Assembly (NCBI RefSeq): GCF_001552375.1
Contig: NZ_BCRB01000011.1
Coordinates: 1 to 64,000, forward strand
Direction: 5' to 3'
Source of the DNA: Cellulomonas iranensis NBRC 101100 = JCM 18110
Lineage (GTDB): Bacteria; Actinomycetota; Actinomycetes; Actinomycetales; Cellulomonadaceae
Length of the DNA: 64,000 bases
In this document: positions 21,783-31,719 of the stretch, piece after piece
How the letters are laid out: each line of letters starts with the position of its first letter
How positions within the stretch are numbered: the first letter of the stretch is position 1
Program-made: the position numbers and the translations under genes
The notes under the pieces: generated by a model
The model's input: only the letters and a program-made list of their open reading frames with translations
The model's database searches: none
Told to the model about the DNA's origin: nothing

Positions 21783-22289
21783 TCAGGTCCCGGCGCCCGC
21801 GCCCGCGCCTGCTCCGGCACCCGCGCCGGCCCAGCCGCCGCTCGAGCCGAACCCGCCCGCACCGCGCACGGAGCCCGGCAGCTGCGCGACCTCGACGAAC
21901 CTCGCGTGCTCGACGCGCTGCACGACGAGCTGGGCGATGCGGTCGCCGCGGCGCAGCTCGAGCGGCTGCTCGCGGTCGGTGTTGAGCAGCGTCACGGCGA
22001 TCTCGCCGCGGTACCCGGCGTCCACCGTGCCGGGCGCGTTGACGACCGTGAGGCCGTGGCGCGCCGCGAGGCCCGAGCGCGGGTGCACGAACGCGGCGTA
22101 CCCCTCGGGCAGCGCGATGGCGACACCGGTGGGGACGGTCGCGCGCTCACCCGGGCCGAGCAGGACGTCGACGCGCGCCACCAGGTCGGCGCCCGCGTCA
22201 CCGGGGTGCGCGTACGCGGGGGCGGGCAGGTCGGCGTCGAGGCGCTGCAGCAGCACCTGGACGTCCTCGGTGCGGTGGGTCCCGGTCAC
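21783..22289 (-). CDS. dut: dUTP diphosphatase (dUTPase)
   Basis: Trimeric dUTPase hydrolysing dUTP to dUMP and PPi. Motifs in order: [47 protein letters not shown], and the C-terminal arm [11 protein letters not shown] that closes over the active site. The protein is 168 aa and ends with a (Gly-Ala)n-rich tail beyond the arm that is absent from typical family members. The GTG start follows TAGGGT by 8 nt, indicating leaderless transcription. Confidence 0.95.
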   Translation of the reverse strand: MTGTHRTEDVQVLLQRLDADLPAPAYAHPGDAGADLVARVDVLLGPGERATVPTGVAIALPEGYAAFVHPRSGLAARHGLTVVNAPGTVDAGYRGEIAVTLLNTDREQPLELRRGDRIAQLVVQRVEHARFVEVAQLPGSVRGAGGFGSSGGWAGAGAGAGAGAGAGT

Positions 22290-22297
22290 GGGGGCCG

Positions 22298-22303
22298 ACC
22301 CTA
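22298..22303 (-). promoter_or_regulatory. -10 hexamer, leaderless dut
   Basis: TAGGGT 8 nt before GTG 22289. Confidence 0.45.
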
Positions 22304-22393
22304 CCGCGCCCGGGGCACCGCGACGCGCGCGTCGCGGTGCGGCTGCCGTCCGGGACGACGCCCGCGGCCCGGCGACGATGAGATCCTGTGCGC

Positions 22394-22912
22394 ATGACCC
22401 CGACGCCCGACCCGGTCACGCCCGTCTCGTCCGAGCCCCCGTCGCCGCGCACCGCCGCCGTGGGCGCGCCCTTCCGCGAGCGGCTGTGGCCGGGCGCCGT
22501 GGGCTGGGGCGGGGTCGTCGCGTTCGCGGGCGTGCTCGGGGTCGCGTTCGTCCCCGTCGACGCACGGCTCGCGCTCGTCGTCGGCGTCGTCGCGCTGCTC
22601 GCCGGCCTGGCGGGAGCGGTCCTGACGACACCCCGCGTCGAGGTGGTCGACGGCGTGCTGCGCGCGGGGAACGCGCGCATCCCCGTCGCGCTGCTGCGCG
22701 CCCCGCGCGTCCTGGACCGCGCCGCTCTGCGCACCGAGCTGGGACCGGCGCTCGACGCCCGCGCGTTCGCGTGCCTGCGGTCGTGGATCGGCGGCGGCGT
22801 CCGGGTCGAGGTCGAGGACCCGCAGGACCCGACGCCCTACTGGATCGTCTCGACGCGGCGCCCGGACGCGCTCGTCGCGGCGCTCGAGGCCGCGGGCGCG
22901 CCGGCCGCCTGA
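22394..22912 (+). CDS. DUF3093 family membrane protein
   Basis: A 172-aa protein. Two transmembrane helices at about residues 35-75 are followed by a soluble domain ([27 protein letters not shown], then [23 protein letters not shown]). The YWIVSTR-P motif is typical of DUF3093, found next to dut and DUF4193 in actinobacteria. Function is unknown. GTG at 22388 is an alternative start two codons upstream. Confidence 0.85.
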   Translation: MTPTPDPVTPVSSEPPSPRTAAVGAPFRERLWPGAVGWGGVVAFAGVLGVAFVPVDARLALVVGVVALLAGLAGAVLTTPRVEVVDGVLRAGNARIPVALLRAPRVLDRAALRTELGPALDARAFACLRSWIGGGVRVEVEDPQDPTPYWIVSTRRPDALVAALEAAGAPAA

Positions 22913-22916
22913 CACG

Positions 22917-22946
22917 ACGACGGCCGGCCACCCCCGCAGGGGCGAC
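22917..22946. terminator. Hairpin between DUF3093 and DUF4193 genes
   Basis: CGACGGCCGG pairs with CCGGCCGGTCG, with CCCC/GGGG pairing inside. It separates two convergent genes. Confidence 0.6.
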
Positions 22947-22973
22947 CGGCCGGTCGAGGCGTCGTGGGCGACG

Positions 22974-23273
22974 TCAGGCCGCGCACTCCGAGCACACGGG
23001 CTGGCCGTTGCGCTCGTACGCGAGCTGGCTGCGGTGGTGCACCAGGAAGCACGACGAGCACGTGAACTCGTCGGCCTGTCGGGGCAGGACGCGGACGGAC
23101 AGCTCTTCGCCGGACAGGTCGGCGCCGGGGAGCTCGAACCCCTCGGCCGCCTCCGTCTCGTCCTCGTCCACCACGCCCGAGTTCTTGTCGGAGCGCCGGG
23201 CCTGGAGCTCCTGGAGCGAGTCCTCGCTCAGGTCCTCCTCGGTCTTGCGCGGGGCGTCGTAGTCGGTTGCCAT
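22974..23273 (-). CDS. DUF4193 family zinc-ribbon protein
   Basis: A 99-aa acidic protein with a C-terminal zinc ribbon, CSSCFLVHHRSQL ... CSEC, matching DUF4193, a near-universal actinobacterial family of unknown function. The N-terminus MATDYDAPRKTEEDLSEDSLQELQ is the conserved family opening. The start codon is directly abutted by a perfect 15-bp inverted repeat (23274-23288). That repeat lies between a GGAG and the ATG, so translation or transcription initiation may be controlled there. Confidence 0.9.
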   Translation of the reverse strand: MATDYDAPRKTEEDLSEDSLQELQARRSDKNSGVVDEDETEAAEGFELPGADLSGEELSVRVLPRQADEFTCSSCFLVHHRSQLAYERNGQPVCSECAA

Positions 23274-23288
23274 GTGTGAGCGTCACAC
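23274..23288. promoter_or_regulatory. Perfect inverted repeat abutting the DUF4193 start
   Basis: GTGTGAGCGTCACAC, two 6-base arms around GCG, immediately upstream of the ATG at 23273. It could be a protein operator or an RNA stem between the Shine-Dalgarno and the start codon. The rest of the 269-bp gap to 23542 includes an AT-richer stretch (about 23320-23355) and nothing else I can name. Confidence 0.6.
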
Positions 23289-23542
23289 TCCGTCTTCTGC
23301 AGCAGTGGGTCGTGGTACGCGGGATCAATGCACCACGGCAGTGTTTTGTTCCCCCCGCGCGGACGGATTGTGCCCCACCGCGGGCGCGGATGCGAACACG
23401 GACGCGCGCCCAGGTGGTCAGACCCGGCGAACCGTCACCGACCGGACCACGTCCTCGCAGGCCAGGCCGCCTCGGGACGGACCGTACGAGGCGGATCTCA
23501 CCCCCGCGGGGCGACCGGGCGCCCCGTGGGTCCGCCCCACGC

Positions 23543-24373
23543 TCACGGACCGGTGTCGGCGTCGAGGTCCTCGAGCAGCGTCGTGAGCTCGCCGACGCGC
23601 GCCGCGGCGCCCGCGACGGTCATCGCCGACCCCGCGGGCGCGCCCCGCAGGCCCTGCACGACGCCGCCGGCCTCCTGCACGACGAGCGACGCGGCGGCGA
23701 GGTCCCAGGGCTGCAGTCCACGCTCGTAGTAGAGGTCGAGACGTCCGGTCGCGACCTGGCAGAGGTCGATCGCGGCGGCGCCGATGCGACGCACGTCCCG
23801 CACCTGCGGGAGCAGCGCGGCCAGGACGCGCGCCTGGCCGCGGCGCCGGTCCGCGACGTACCCGAACCCGGTGCCGACGAGGCAGCGGTCCAGCGGGGGC
23901 GCGGTCGTCAGCGCGAGCGGGCGGCCGTCCAGACGGGCGCCGTGGCCGCGCGCGGCGGTCCACGTCTCCCCCGTCGCGGGTGCGTGCACGCAGCCCGCGA
24001 GCACGGTCCAGGTGGCCGGGTCGGGGTCACCGGCGACGGCCGCGACGCTCACGGCGTACGCGGGCAGCCCGTAGAGGTAGTTGACGGTGCCGTCGATGGG
24101 GTCGACGACCCACGTGACCCCCGAGGTGCCTGCGGTGCTGCCCCCCTCCTCGCCGAGCACGGCGTCGTCGGGGCGCAGGCGCGCGAGCGTGCGGCGCACG
24201 AGGTCCTCGCTCGCGAGGTCCATCGCGGTGACGACGTCGACGGCGCTGGACTTGGTGGCGGCGACGCCCACGGTCTCGGGGCGCCCGTCGTGCACGAGAC
24301 GGCCGGCGGCGCGCGCGACCTCCTCGGCGACGGCGACGAGCTCGGTGACGGACGGTGCGGCGGGGACGGTCAC
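23543..24373 (-). CDS. Inositol monophosphatase family protein
   Basis: Mg2+-dependent phosphatase of the IMPase/FBPase/CysQ superfamily, 276 aa. Metal-binding motifs are GEEGG, WVVDPIDGTVNYLYG and, near the C-terminus, QPWDLAAASLVVQEAGG. It may act on inositol phosphate, histidinol phosphate or a nucleotide bisphosphate; sequence alone does not decide. GTG start. CAGGAT 6 nt upstream resembles the leaderless arrangement but lacks the first T. Confidence 0.9.
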   Translation of the reverse strand: MTVPAAPSVTELVAVAEEVARAAGRLVHDGRPETVGVAATKSSAVDVVTAMDLASEDLVRRTLARLRPDDAVLGEEGGSTAGTSGVTWVVDPIDGTVNYLYGLPAYAVSVAAVAGDPDPATWTVLAGCVHAPATGETWTAARGHGARLDGRPLALTTAPPLDRCLVGTGFGYVADRRRGQARVLAALLPQVRDVRRIGAAAIDLCQVATGRLDLYYERGLQPWDLAAASLVVQEAGGVVQGLRGAPAGSAMTVAGAAARVGELTTLLEDLDADTGP

Positions 24374-24413
24374 GGACCCATCCTGCCGCAGCGCGCCGCC
24401 GGCCCCGGGCCCG

Positions 24414-25058
24414 TCATCGCTGGCGGGAGGCGCCCGGCGCGCGCCACGGCCCCGGCGCGTTGAGGTCGAACCGCAGCGCGAGCACGCGCAGCGCGAACAC
24501 CCCGACGGCGACCGCGGAGAGGCCGACGGCGCCGGCCAGCCCCAGGTGCCACAGCGCGACCGTCGCGGCCGACCCGAGCAGCGCGGGCACCGCGTAGAGC
24601 TGACGGTGGTGCAGCACGACCGGCACCTCGCCCGTGAGCAGGTCGCGCAGGATCCCGCCCCCGACGCCCGTGAGCACGCCCACGACGATCGCGGCGAGCG
24701 CGGTCGTGCCGTGCTCCAGCCCCTTGACCGTGCCGACCACCGCGAACAGCGCGAGCGCGCCCGCGTCCAGCACGACGATCACGCGGCGCGCGCGCTCGAG
24801 GCGCGGGTGCCCGAAGTACATGACGAGCCCGCCCGCGAGCGCGGCGCCCATGAGCCGCACGTCGCTGATGCCGACGGGCGGCACGGCGCCGATCAGCAGG
24901 TCGCGCAGCACGCCGCCGCCCAGACCGGTCGCCCACGCCAGCACGAGCAGCCCGAACAGGTCGAACTGCTTGCGCACGGCGGCGAGCGCGCCGGACATGG
25001 CGGCCACGAAGACGCCGACGACCTCCAGGACCGGTTCGACCGGCAGCTCGGGCAGCAC
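24414..25058 (-). CDS. TRIC-family cation channel (UPF0126)
   Basis: Prokaryotic trimeric intracellular cation channel homolog of about 214 aa with seven hydrophobic helices. It has two UPF0126 repeats, each with the hallmark GGGxxRDLL: GLGGGVLRDLLIG near residue 45 and GVGGGILRDLLTGEVP near residue 130. Bacterial TRICs conduct K+ or Na+. I start it at GTG 25058, six nt after GAGGAT; an upstream GTG at 25076 would add six residues. It is divergent from sepH. Confidence 0.9.
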   Translation of the reverse strand: MLPELPVEPVLEVVGVFVAAMSGALAAVRKQFDLFGLLVLAWATGLGGGVLRDLLIGAVPPVGISDVRLMGAALAGGLVMYFGHPRLERARRVIVVLDAGALALFAVVGTVKGLEHGTTALAAIVVGVLTGVGGGILRDLLTGEVPVVLHHRQLYAVPALLGSAATVALWHLGLAGAVGLSAVAVGVFALRVLALRFDLNAPGPWRAPGASRQR

Positions 25059-25165
25059 GGCGCCATCCTCCCGCACGTGACGACGACCTCACGGCGCACC
25101 GGGCCGGGGTGCACGCGTTCCGGGCGGATCGGTGGCAGGCTCCTGCGTGGACAGCGGGAGGTCGT

Positions 25166-26245
25166 ATGGGTGAGCTGGAGCTGGTCGGACTCCACGAGGA
25201 CGGGGAGCACCTCGTCCTGGTCGCGGCCGACGGGCAGCGTTTCCGCGTGCGCATCGACGACCCGCTGCGCGCGGCGGTGCGCCGCGACCGGCCGCAGCTC
25301 GAGCAGCTGCGGGCCGAGCAGGCGGGGTCGCTGAGCCCGCGCGAGATCCAGTCGCGCATCCGGGCCGGTGCCACCGCGCAGGAGGTCGCCGACGCCGCGG
25401 GCGTGCCCGTCGAGTCGGTCCGCCGCTACGAGGGGCCCGTGCTCGCCGAGCGCGAGTACGTCGCCGAGCAGGCCCGCGCGACGCGCGTGGGCCGCGACTC
25501 GGGCGCGCCGCTGCTGGGCGAGCTCGTCACGGACCGCCTCGCGGCGCGCGGCGTCGACGTCGCGTCGCTGTCGTGGGACGCCGCGCGTGAGGGCACGGGG
25601 CCGTGGACGGTCGTCGCGCGGTTCGTGGTGTCCGAGGAGCCGCGCGAGGCCCGCTGGTCGTACGACCCGGTGCGCCGCACGGTCGTGGCCGACGAGGACG
25701 AGGCCCGCTGGCTGTCGGAGACGGAGATCGACGAGCCCGCGGCGCGGCGCCACCTGGCGGCCGTCCGCGACGTCGTGTTCGACCTCGACACGATGCAGGA
25801 GCCGGCCGCACCCGAGCCGGAGCCGACGCACGTGCTGCTCGACGAGCTGCGGCAGCGCCGCGGCGTCCGGCAGCCCCTCGAGCTCGAGGGCGACGACGAG
25901 GAGTTCGAGGGCTTCGGCCCGCAGCACGCGTTCGACTTCTCGGCGAGCGGCCCCGGCGGCGGTGACGACGTGCCCACGGCCCACGAGCTCGACGTGCCCG
26001 GCGCGCACCCCGTCGACGCCGACCCGGGGCGCGAGGCCGTCGTGCTCACGCCACCGCGCGGCGAGCGTGCGCCGGCCGCACCGACGGCTCCGGTGCCCGC
26101 GCTCGTGCCGGACGAGCCGGTGGCGTCCGACGACGCGCCCGCACCCGAGCCGGAGCGCCCGGCCGCGCCCGAGCGGCGGACTCGGCGCACGCGCGCCAAG
26201 GTGCCGAGCTGGGACGAGATCGTGTTCGGCGCCAAGCCCGAGTGA
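25166..26245 (+). CDS. sepH: Septation protein SepH (DUF3071)
   Basis: Actinobacterial cell-division protein that promotes FtsZ assembly. The N-terminal DUF3071 domain starts MGELELVGLHEDGEHLVL. It contains the helix-turn-helix LSPREIQSRIRAGATAQEVADAAGVPVESVRRYEGPV-type core at about residues 55-90. The C-terminal half is a long acidic, Pro-rich linker ending in a conserved-looking basic tail (RRTRAKVPSWDEIVFG). 359 aa. ATG at 25166 is preceded by GGGAGG. Confidence 0.9.
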   Translation: MGELELVGLHEDGEHLVLVAADGQRFRVRIDDPLRAAVRRDRPQLEQLRAEQAGSLSPREIQSRIRAGATAQEVADAAGVPVESVRRYEGPVLAEREYVAEQARATRVGRDSGAPLLGELVTDRLAARGVDVASLSWDAAREGTGPWTVVARFVVSEEPREARWSYDPVRRTVVADEDEARWLSETEIDEPAARRHLAAVRDVVFDLDTMQEPAAPEPEPTHVLLDELRQRRGVRQPLELEGDDEEFEGFGPQHAFDFSASGPGGGDDVPTAHELDVPGAHPVDADPGREAVVLTPPRGERAPAAPTAPVPALVPDEPVASDDAPAPEPERPAAPERRTRRTRAKVPSWDEIVFGAKPE

Positions 26246-26290
26246 CGCCGCACGTTCCCCCGATCCGCGGCTGACGCGCGGGCGCCCGCC

Positions 26291-26950
26291 TCAGCCGGCG
26301 TCGTCGTCCTCGAACAGCAGCGTCTGGCCGGTCGGCACGGTCGCGCGGGCGACCCGCGCCGTCATGCGCCGCACGTGGTGGCGACGGCACAGCACCTCGT
26401 ACGCGACCTCGCCGGCACCGGCGGCCACGTCGCCGACGACGACCTGGTCGCCCTCGACGACCATGAGGCCGTCCACGGTGCGCGCGTTGTGGGTCGCGCG
26501 GGCGCCGCACCAGCACAGCGCGCGCACCTGCAGCACCTCGACCCGGTCGGCGAGCTCGACGAGCCGCGCCGAGCCCGGGAAGAGCCGCGCGCGGAAGTCG
26601 GTCGTGATGCCGAACGCGTACGCGTCGACCGCGAGCTCGTCGACCACGCGGGCGAGCTGCTCGACCTGCGCGGCCGTGTAGAACTGCGCCTCGTCGGCGA
26701 CGAGGTAGTCGACCGCGCGTCCGCGCGTGCGGCGCGTGACGACCTCGGCCCAGAAGTCGGTCGTGTCGTCGACCTCCTCCGCGTCGCGCTGCAGGCCCAG
26801 GCGCGAGGAGATGACCGCCTTGCCCGCGCGGTCCTGCCGCGTGAACAGCACGCCGTCACGACCGCGCGCGGCGTGGTTGTGGTGCATCTGCAGCGCGAGC
26901 GTCGACTTGCCGCAGTCCATCGTGCCGGAGAAGAACACCAGCTCGGCCAT
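26291..26950 (-). CDS. tdk: Thymidine kinase (type II)
   Basis: Salvage kinase phosphorylating thymidine with ATP. P-loop GTMDCGKST at residues 9-17, the DEAQF Walker-B/lid region (VADEAQFYTAAQ), and a zinc-binding set CWCGARA plus CRRHH typical of the TK1-like family. 219 aa. It lies 16 bp downstream of the phosphodiesterase gene, so it is probably part of the same minus-strand operon. Confidence 0.95.
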   Translation of the reverse strand: MAELVFFSGTMDCGKSTLALQMHHNHAARGRDGVLFTRQDRAGKAVISSRLGLQRDAEEVDDTTDFWAEVVTRRTRGRAVDYLVADEAQFYTAAQVEQLARVVDELAVDAYAFGITTDFRARLFPGSARLVELADRVEVLQVRALCWCGARATHNARTVDGLMVVEGDQVVVGDVAAGAGEVAYEVLCRRHHVRRMTARVARATVPTGQTLLFEDDDAG

Positions 26951-26966
26951 CAGCGTCTCCTCCGGG

Positions 26967-28142
26967 TCACCGGTGCACCAGCAGCGGCACGAGCATCTCG
27001 CGCGCGGTCATGGAGCCGTGGACGCCCGGCAGGGCGATCGACGCGGGCGTCTGCGTGCGCGAGTCCACGACGGTCGCCGCCCCGGTCGTCGCGACGACGA
27101 CGTCACCGACGACCGGCAGGACGCGGGCGTCCACGGGGCCGAACCAGCCGGCCGCGACGGCCTCGTCGCGCGTGCGGACCACCGCGTCGTCCGCGAGCGC
27201 GTCGCGCCACCGCGCGGCCACGTCGCCGGGGTCGGTGCCCGGCGTGACGTGCAGGTGCAGCGCGCGCGGCTCGCCGCCCGTGGTGGCGACGCCGGCGCCG
27301 AGCACGGGGTCGGTCGCGACGTCGCGGCGCCGGGCCGGGTCGACGTCGACCATGCCGTGGTCGGCGGTGACGACGAGCAGCGTGTCCCGCGGCAGCGAGC
27401 GGGCCAGGCGCGCGAGCTCGCCGTCGAGCTCGGTGAGCGCCTCGCCCCACTGCCACGACCCCCACCCGTGGTGGTGGCCGGTCTTGTCGACGTCGTGCCA
27501 GTACAGGTAGGCCAGCCCGGGCTCGCGCAGCGCGCGCAGCACGCCGTCGACGCGCTGCGTGAGCGACTCGGCGGGCGCGTACGTCGCGCCGCGCAGCGCG
27601 GCCGCCGTCAGGCCGGACCCCTGGAAGCGCGCGGGCCCGACGCTCGTGACCGCGACGCCGGCCGCGGCGAGCCGCTCGAGGACCGTCGGGTGCGGCTGCC
27701 ACTGCGCGGCGGGCGGCATGTCGGTCCAGGACACGAGGTTGCCGAGCCGACCGGTCGCGGGGACGCGGACGGTGTACCCGAGCATCGCGGTCGTGCCGGG
27801 GCCCCGCCCCGTGCCGAACGCCGCGACCGCCGTCGCGGTCGTCGACGGGAAGGTCGTGACCAGCGGCTCGGAGCCCGCCAGCAGCGAGCGCAGGAACGGC
27901 GCGTGGCCGCCCCGCTCGGCGAGGTTGAGGTGCCCGAGCCCGTCGACCAGCACGACGCACACGCGCCGCGCGTCGGGCAGCCCGAGCAGCGACCGCGCCG
28001 GTGCGCCGCCGGGCACGTCGACGCCCAGCGCGTCGCCGAGCGCGGGCAGCACGTGCGTGATCGAGCGCGCGTCACCTCCCGGCGCCACGGGGGCGACGAG
28101 GTCGTCGGGCGCGGGCGGCGCGGCGGCCGTCGTGCCGCTCAC
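26967..28142 (-). CDS. Alkaline-phosphatase-superfamily phosphodiesterase
   Basis: A 391-aa protein of the nucleotide pyrophosphatase/phosphodiesterase branch. Metal and nucleophile motifs: VLVDGLGHLNL, TTFPSTTATAVAAFGTG (Thr nucleophile), YWHDVDKTGHHHG and TADHGMVDV. No signal peptide is evident, so it is probably cytoplasmic. GTG at 28142 overlaps the stop of the upstream DUF5998-like gene (GTGA). The substrate is unknown. Confidence 0.88.
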   Translation of the reverse strand: MSGTTAAAPPAPDDLVAPVAPGGDARSITHVLPALGDALGVDVPGGAPARSLLGLPDARRVCVVLVDGLGHLNLAERGGHAPFLRSLLAGSEPLVTTFPSTTATAVAAFGTGRGPGTTAMLGYTVRVPATGRLGNLVSWTDMPPAAQWQPHPTVLERLAAAGVAVTSVGPARFQGSGLTAAALRGATYAPAESLTQRVDGVLRALREPGLAYLYWHDVDKTGHHHGWGSWQWGEALTELDGELARLARSLPRDTLLVVTADHGMVDVDPARRRDVATDPVLGAGVATTGGEPRALHLHVTPGTDPGDVAARWRDALADDAVVRTRDEAVAAGWFGPVDARVLPVVGDVVVATTGAATVVDSRTQTPASIALPGVHGSMTAREMLVPLLVHR

Positions 28143-28711
28143 CGGCGCGTCGTCGCCGCCGACAGCGTCCGGCCGAACGCCATCGCGGCGAGCACGGCGT
28201 CGCGCCCCTCGGCGGCGGCGCTCACGCGCACCACGACGTCGTCGGGCGTGATCGAGCCGCTCAGGCCGTGGTCGGCGTCGCACTGCGGGTCGCCGCAGGT
28301 CGCGGGCTCGAGGTCGACGCGCGACACCGCGCCCCAGCCGACCGCGAGCGTCAGCTCGGCCGCGCCGTCGCCCGCGTGGTGCTCCTGGGGGTTGGGCACG
28401 ACGTGCGTGAACGCCACCGAGCGGAGCTCGCCGAGCGGCACGGCCTCGGTCGTGGCCTGCGCGCTGGGCGACGGGTGCTCGGAGTCCGCGGGGTGGTCGT
28501 CGACGTGCGTGACGACGAGCCGGGTCGGCGTCAGCGCGAGGACCGTGACGTGCCGGCGCACCTCGGCGCCGTCGAACGTCGTCTCGGGGTGGACCAGGTG
28601 GGCCACGACGGTCTCGTCGGCGAGCGCGAGCTCGAGCACCTCGGCGACCAGCTCGGGGTAGTAGCCGGCGCGGTCCAGGTCGTGACGCAGCGGTGTGGAG
28701 AGGGCGGGCAC
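28139..28711 (-). CDS. DUF5998-like protein
   Basis: A 190-aa soluble protein, [26 protein letters not shown] at the start, with a beta-rich centre and the distinctive [14 protein letters not shown] segment. It resembles the actinobacterial family called DUF5998, found beside this phosphodiesterase gene; function unknown. GTG 28711 is chosen; GAGGAT lies 6 nt upstream. An ATG at 28807 would add a basic low-complexity extension. Translationally coupled to the phosphodiesterase. Confidence 0.7.
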   Translation of the reverse strand: MPALSTPLRHDLDRAGYYPELVAEVLELALADETVVAHLVHPETTFDGAEVRRHVTVLALTPTRLVVTHVDDHPADSEHPSPSAQATTEAVPLGELRSVAFTHVVPNPQEHHAGDGAAELTLAVGWGAVSRVDLEPATCGDPQCDADHGLSGSITPDDVVVRVSAAAEGRDAVLAAMAFGRTLSAATTRR

Positions 28712-28803
28712 GGTCCCATCCTCCCATCCCCGCGCGCCCGGGCGGGCACGCCCGCGGGGGCGCGCGAAGGGCCCGCGCCGGCGCGCGCCGTGGTCGTCGC
28801 GGG

Positions 28804-31584
28804 TCATGCGCGCGCGAGCCGGCGCGCGGCGTCGGCCCGGTCCGCGGGGGCGACCGACGCGTGCGCACCGAGCACCGCCAGTCCGGTGGGCGACACGACC
28901 ACGGGGTTGAGCTCGAGCGAGCGCAGGTCGGGCAGCGCGTCGGCCAGCACCGCGACCCGCGCGACGACGTCCTCGAGCGCGGGCACGTCGAGCGCGGGCA
29001 GCCCGCGGTACCCGAACAGCCGCGGCGCGGCGCGGGGCGTCCGCACGAGCTCGGCGACGTCGACGTCGGTCAGGGGCGGCACGGCGTAGGCGACGTCGCC
29101 GAGCAGGTCGGCCGCGTCACCCGCGACGCCGAGGCTCAGCAGCGGTCCGAACAGCGGGTCCTCGGCGGACCGCACGACGCACGCGACGCCGTGCGGGGCC
29201 ATCGCCTGCACCTCGATCGGCGGCACGCCCGCGCCGGGGTCGTGATCGGCCGCGAGCGCGAGGATCCCCGCGACGTCCGCGCGCAGCTCCGCCTCGTCGG
29301 CGACGTCGAGGCGGACTCCGCCGAGGTCCGCCCGGTGCCGCAGGGCGGGCACGGTCGTCTTGACGGCGACGGGCCAGCCGAGCCGCTCGGCGGCCGCGAC
29401 GGCCTCGTCGGCGTCGTGCACGCGGATCGACGGCCACACGTGCACGCCGACCGTCGCGAGCAGCTCTGCCGTCTGCGCGGCGTCGAGCGGCACGGGGGCG
29501 CCGTCGGTCGCGCCGGACTCCGCGAGCGCGCGCGCGACGAGCCGACGCGCGGCCCGCAGGTCGACGCCCGTCGGGTGCACGGTGGTGCCGCGGTCGGCCG
29601 CGCGCCAGGCCGCGTAGCGCGCGGCGTGGCCGAGCGCGAGCACGGCGTCCTCGGGCGCGGCGTAGGCGGGCACGGTGCGCACGCGCCCCTCGGGGTCGGT
29701 GGCCGCGAGCTCGGCGGTGAGCCCGTGCAGGTCGAACATGCAGGCCACCGTCGTGAGCCCCGTGCGCGCGGCGGCGCGGGCCACCTCGCGCGGCAGCACG
29801 GGGTCCGGCACGCCCAGCGTCGGCACACGCACGGCCACCACGACGTCGACGCCCGGGTCGCCGTAGACGCGCTCGACCGCGTCGCGCACCTCGTCGGCGC
29901 GCGCGTCCTCGGCGATGCGCTCGACGCGGTCGGTCACCACGAGCCCGGCGGCGGACGCGGCCTCGGCCACGAGCGCGGCGACGCCCGTCGAGCTCGCGAG
30001 GATCGCGACGCGCTTGCCGCGCGGCAGCGGCTGGTGCGCGAGCAGCTGCACGACGTCGAGCATCTGGTGCACGTTCTCGACGCGCACGACGCCGGACTGG
30101 CGCAGCACCTCCTCGAACGTGCGGCGCGGTGCGCGCGTGGGCCGCACCGCGTGACCGGGCGGCACGACGTGGCCCGTGCGGCCGGCCGCGACCACGACGA
30201 CCGGCTTGTGGGACGCGAGGCGCCGCGCGACGCGCGTGAACTTGCGCGGGTTGCCGATCGACTCGAGGTAGAGGGCGACGACGTCGGTGCCCTCGTCCTC
30301 GCCCCAGAACTGCATGACGTCGTTGCCCGACACGTCGGCCCGGTGGCCGGCCGACACGAGCTGCGCGAGCCCCAGGCCCCGCCGCTCGACCGCCGCGAGC
30401 AGCGTCACCGCGAACGGCGCCGACTGGCAGAACAGGCCGATGCGCCCGGGGCGCGGCGGTCGGACCGCGAGCGACGCGTCGAGCGTCGTGCCGTCGTGCG
30501 TCGCGAGCAGCCCGAACGACGACGGGCCGACGAGCCGCATGCCCGCGCCGTGCACGACGCCCAGCAGCAGCCGCTGCCGCGCGAGCCCCTCGGGCCCCGC
30601 CTCGGCGAACCCGCCCGACAGCAGCACGAGCCCGCGCACGCCCAGCGCACCGAGCCGGCGCGCGGTGTCGAGCACCTGCGCGGCCGGGAGCGCGACGACC
30701 GCGAGCTCGACCGGCCCGGGCACGTCGTCGACCCGGCGGTGCCGGTGCACGCCGTCGTCCCCGAGGCCCTCGCCGTGGCCGACGCCGACCGCGTGCACCG
30801 CGATCGTGCCGGCGCGCGCCGCGGCGGCCAGGCCCTCGACGACGCGCTGGGCCTGCCGCGCCGCGAGCGGTCGCTCGGGCTCGGGCCCGGGGCCGACCAC
30901 CACGACGCTGCGCGCCGTCAGCAGCGCGCGCATCGACCGCGCCTCGGCGCGGTGCTCGCGGTCGGCCGCGACGGCCAGCGACCGGTCCGTCGGGTCGATG
31001 CCGAACGTGACCTGCACGACGCCGTCCTCGGTGCGCCGGCGCACCTCGTACCCGGCCTCGCTGAAGACCGCGAGCATGCGCCCGTTCTGCGGCAGCACCT
31101 CGGCGACGAACCGGCGCACGCCGCGCTCGCGCGCCGCGGCGGCCAGGTGCTCGAGCAGCACCGACGCGAGGCCCTTGCCCTGGTGGGCGTCGGCGATGTT
31201 GAACGCGACCTCGGCGGTCTCGGGCTCGACGACGTCGTAGCGCGCGACGCCGATGATGCGCTCGGGCTCGTCGGCGTCGGGTGCGCCCGTGAGCGCGACC
31301 AGCGCGACCCGGTCCACGTGGTCGACCCGCACCAGGCGGTCGAGGTCCCGGTCCGACAGCCGCTCGAGCGGGGCGAAGAACCGCAGGTACGTCGAGCGCT
31401 CGGACTGCCCGACGTGGAACGCCTGCAGCGCGTCGGCGTCCTCGGGGCGGATGGGACGCAGGCGGGTCGTGGAGCCGTCGGTGAGGACGACGTCCGCCTC
31501 CCAGCCCGCGGGGTAGGGTGCCGCTCCGGCGGCCCCCTCGGCCGCCGGGCCCAGGTGCCCGTCTCCGGGGTCGACGTCGGCCAT
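28804..31584 (-). CDS. GNAT acetyltransferase fused to NDP-forming acyl-CoA synthetase-like protein
   Basis: A 926-aa multidomain protein of the Pat/AcuA-type group. GNAT domain at about residues 40-200 ([21 protein letters not shown] is the acetyl-CoA site). A CoA-binding Rossmann domain follows at 220-350, succinyl-CoA-ligase-like domains at 360-520, and an ATP-grasp domain at 690-920. Members acetylate lysines on enzymes such as acetyl-CoA synthetase. The order, GNAT first, differs from E. coli PatZ, where GNAT is C-terminal. The SHTGAL motif carrying the synthetase phosphohistidine is not conserved. ATG 31584 follows TAGCCT by 7 nt. Confidence 0.88.
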   Translation of the reverse strand: MADVDPGDGHLGPAAEGAAGAAPYPAGWEADVVLTDGSTTRLRPIRPEDADALQAFHVGQSERSTYLRFFAPLERLSDRDLDRLVRVDHVDRVALVALTGAPDADEPERIIGVARYDVVEPETAEVAFNIADAHQGKGLASVLLEHLAAAARERGVRRFVAEVLPQNGRMLAVFSEAGYEVRRRTEDGVVQVTFGIDPTDRSLAVAADREHRAEARSMRALLTARSVVVVGPGPEPERPLAARQAQRVVEGLAAAARAGTIAVHAVGVGHGEGLGDDGVHRHRRVDDVPGPVELAVVALPAAQVLDTARRLGALGVRGLVLLSGGFAEAGPEGLARQRLLLGVVHGAGMRLVGPSSFGLLATHDGTTLDASLAVRPPRPGRIGLFCQSAPFAVTLLAAVERRGLGLAQLVSAGHRADVSGNDVMQFWGEDEGTDVVALYLESIGNPRKFTRVARRLASHKPVVVVAAGRTGHVVPPGHAVRPTRAPRRTFEEVLRQSGVVRVENVHQMLDVVQLLAHQPLPRGKRVAILASSTGVAALVAEAASAAGLVVTDRVERIAEDARADEVRDAVERVYGDPGVDVVVAVRVPTLGVPDPVLPREVARAAARTGLTTVACMFDLHGLTAELAATDPEGRVRTVPAYAAPEDAVLALGHAARYAAWRAADRGTTVHPTGVDLRAARRLVARALAESGATDGAPVPLDAAQTAELLATVGVHVWPSIRVHDADEAVAAAERLGWPVAVKTTVPALRHRADLGGVRLDVADEAELRADVAGILALAADHDPGAGVPPIEVQAMAPHGVACVVRSAEDPLFGPLLSLGVAGDAADLLGDVAYAVPPLTDVDVAELVRTPRAAPRLFGYRGLPALDVPALEDVVARVAVLADALPDLRSLELNPVVVSPTGLAVLGAHASVAPADRADAARRLARA

Positions 31585-31591
31585 GCCCGCC

Positions 31592-31597
31592 AGGCTA
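31592..31597 (-). promoter_or_regulatory. -10 hexamer, leaderless GNAT fusion gene
   Basis: TAGCCT 7 nt before ATG 31584. Confidence 0.45.
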
Positions 31598-31719
31598 GCG
31601 GCGCGGCTGCGCCGATGACTCCCCCGGCACGGGGAGAATGCACCACGAGGGCCGTCCGTCGTCGGCGGCGGGGCCCCGTCCCACCGCCCGCACCGCAGCA
31701 CCGAGGAGCGAACCAGCCC

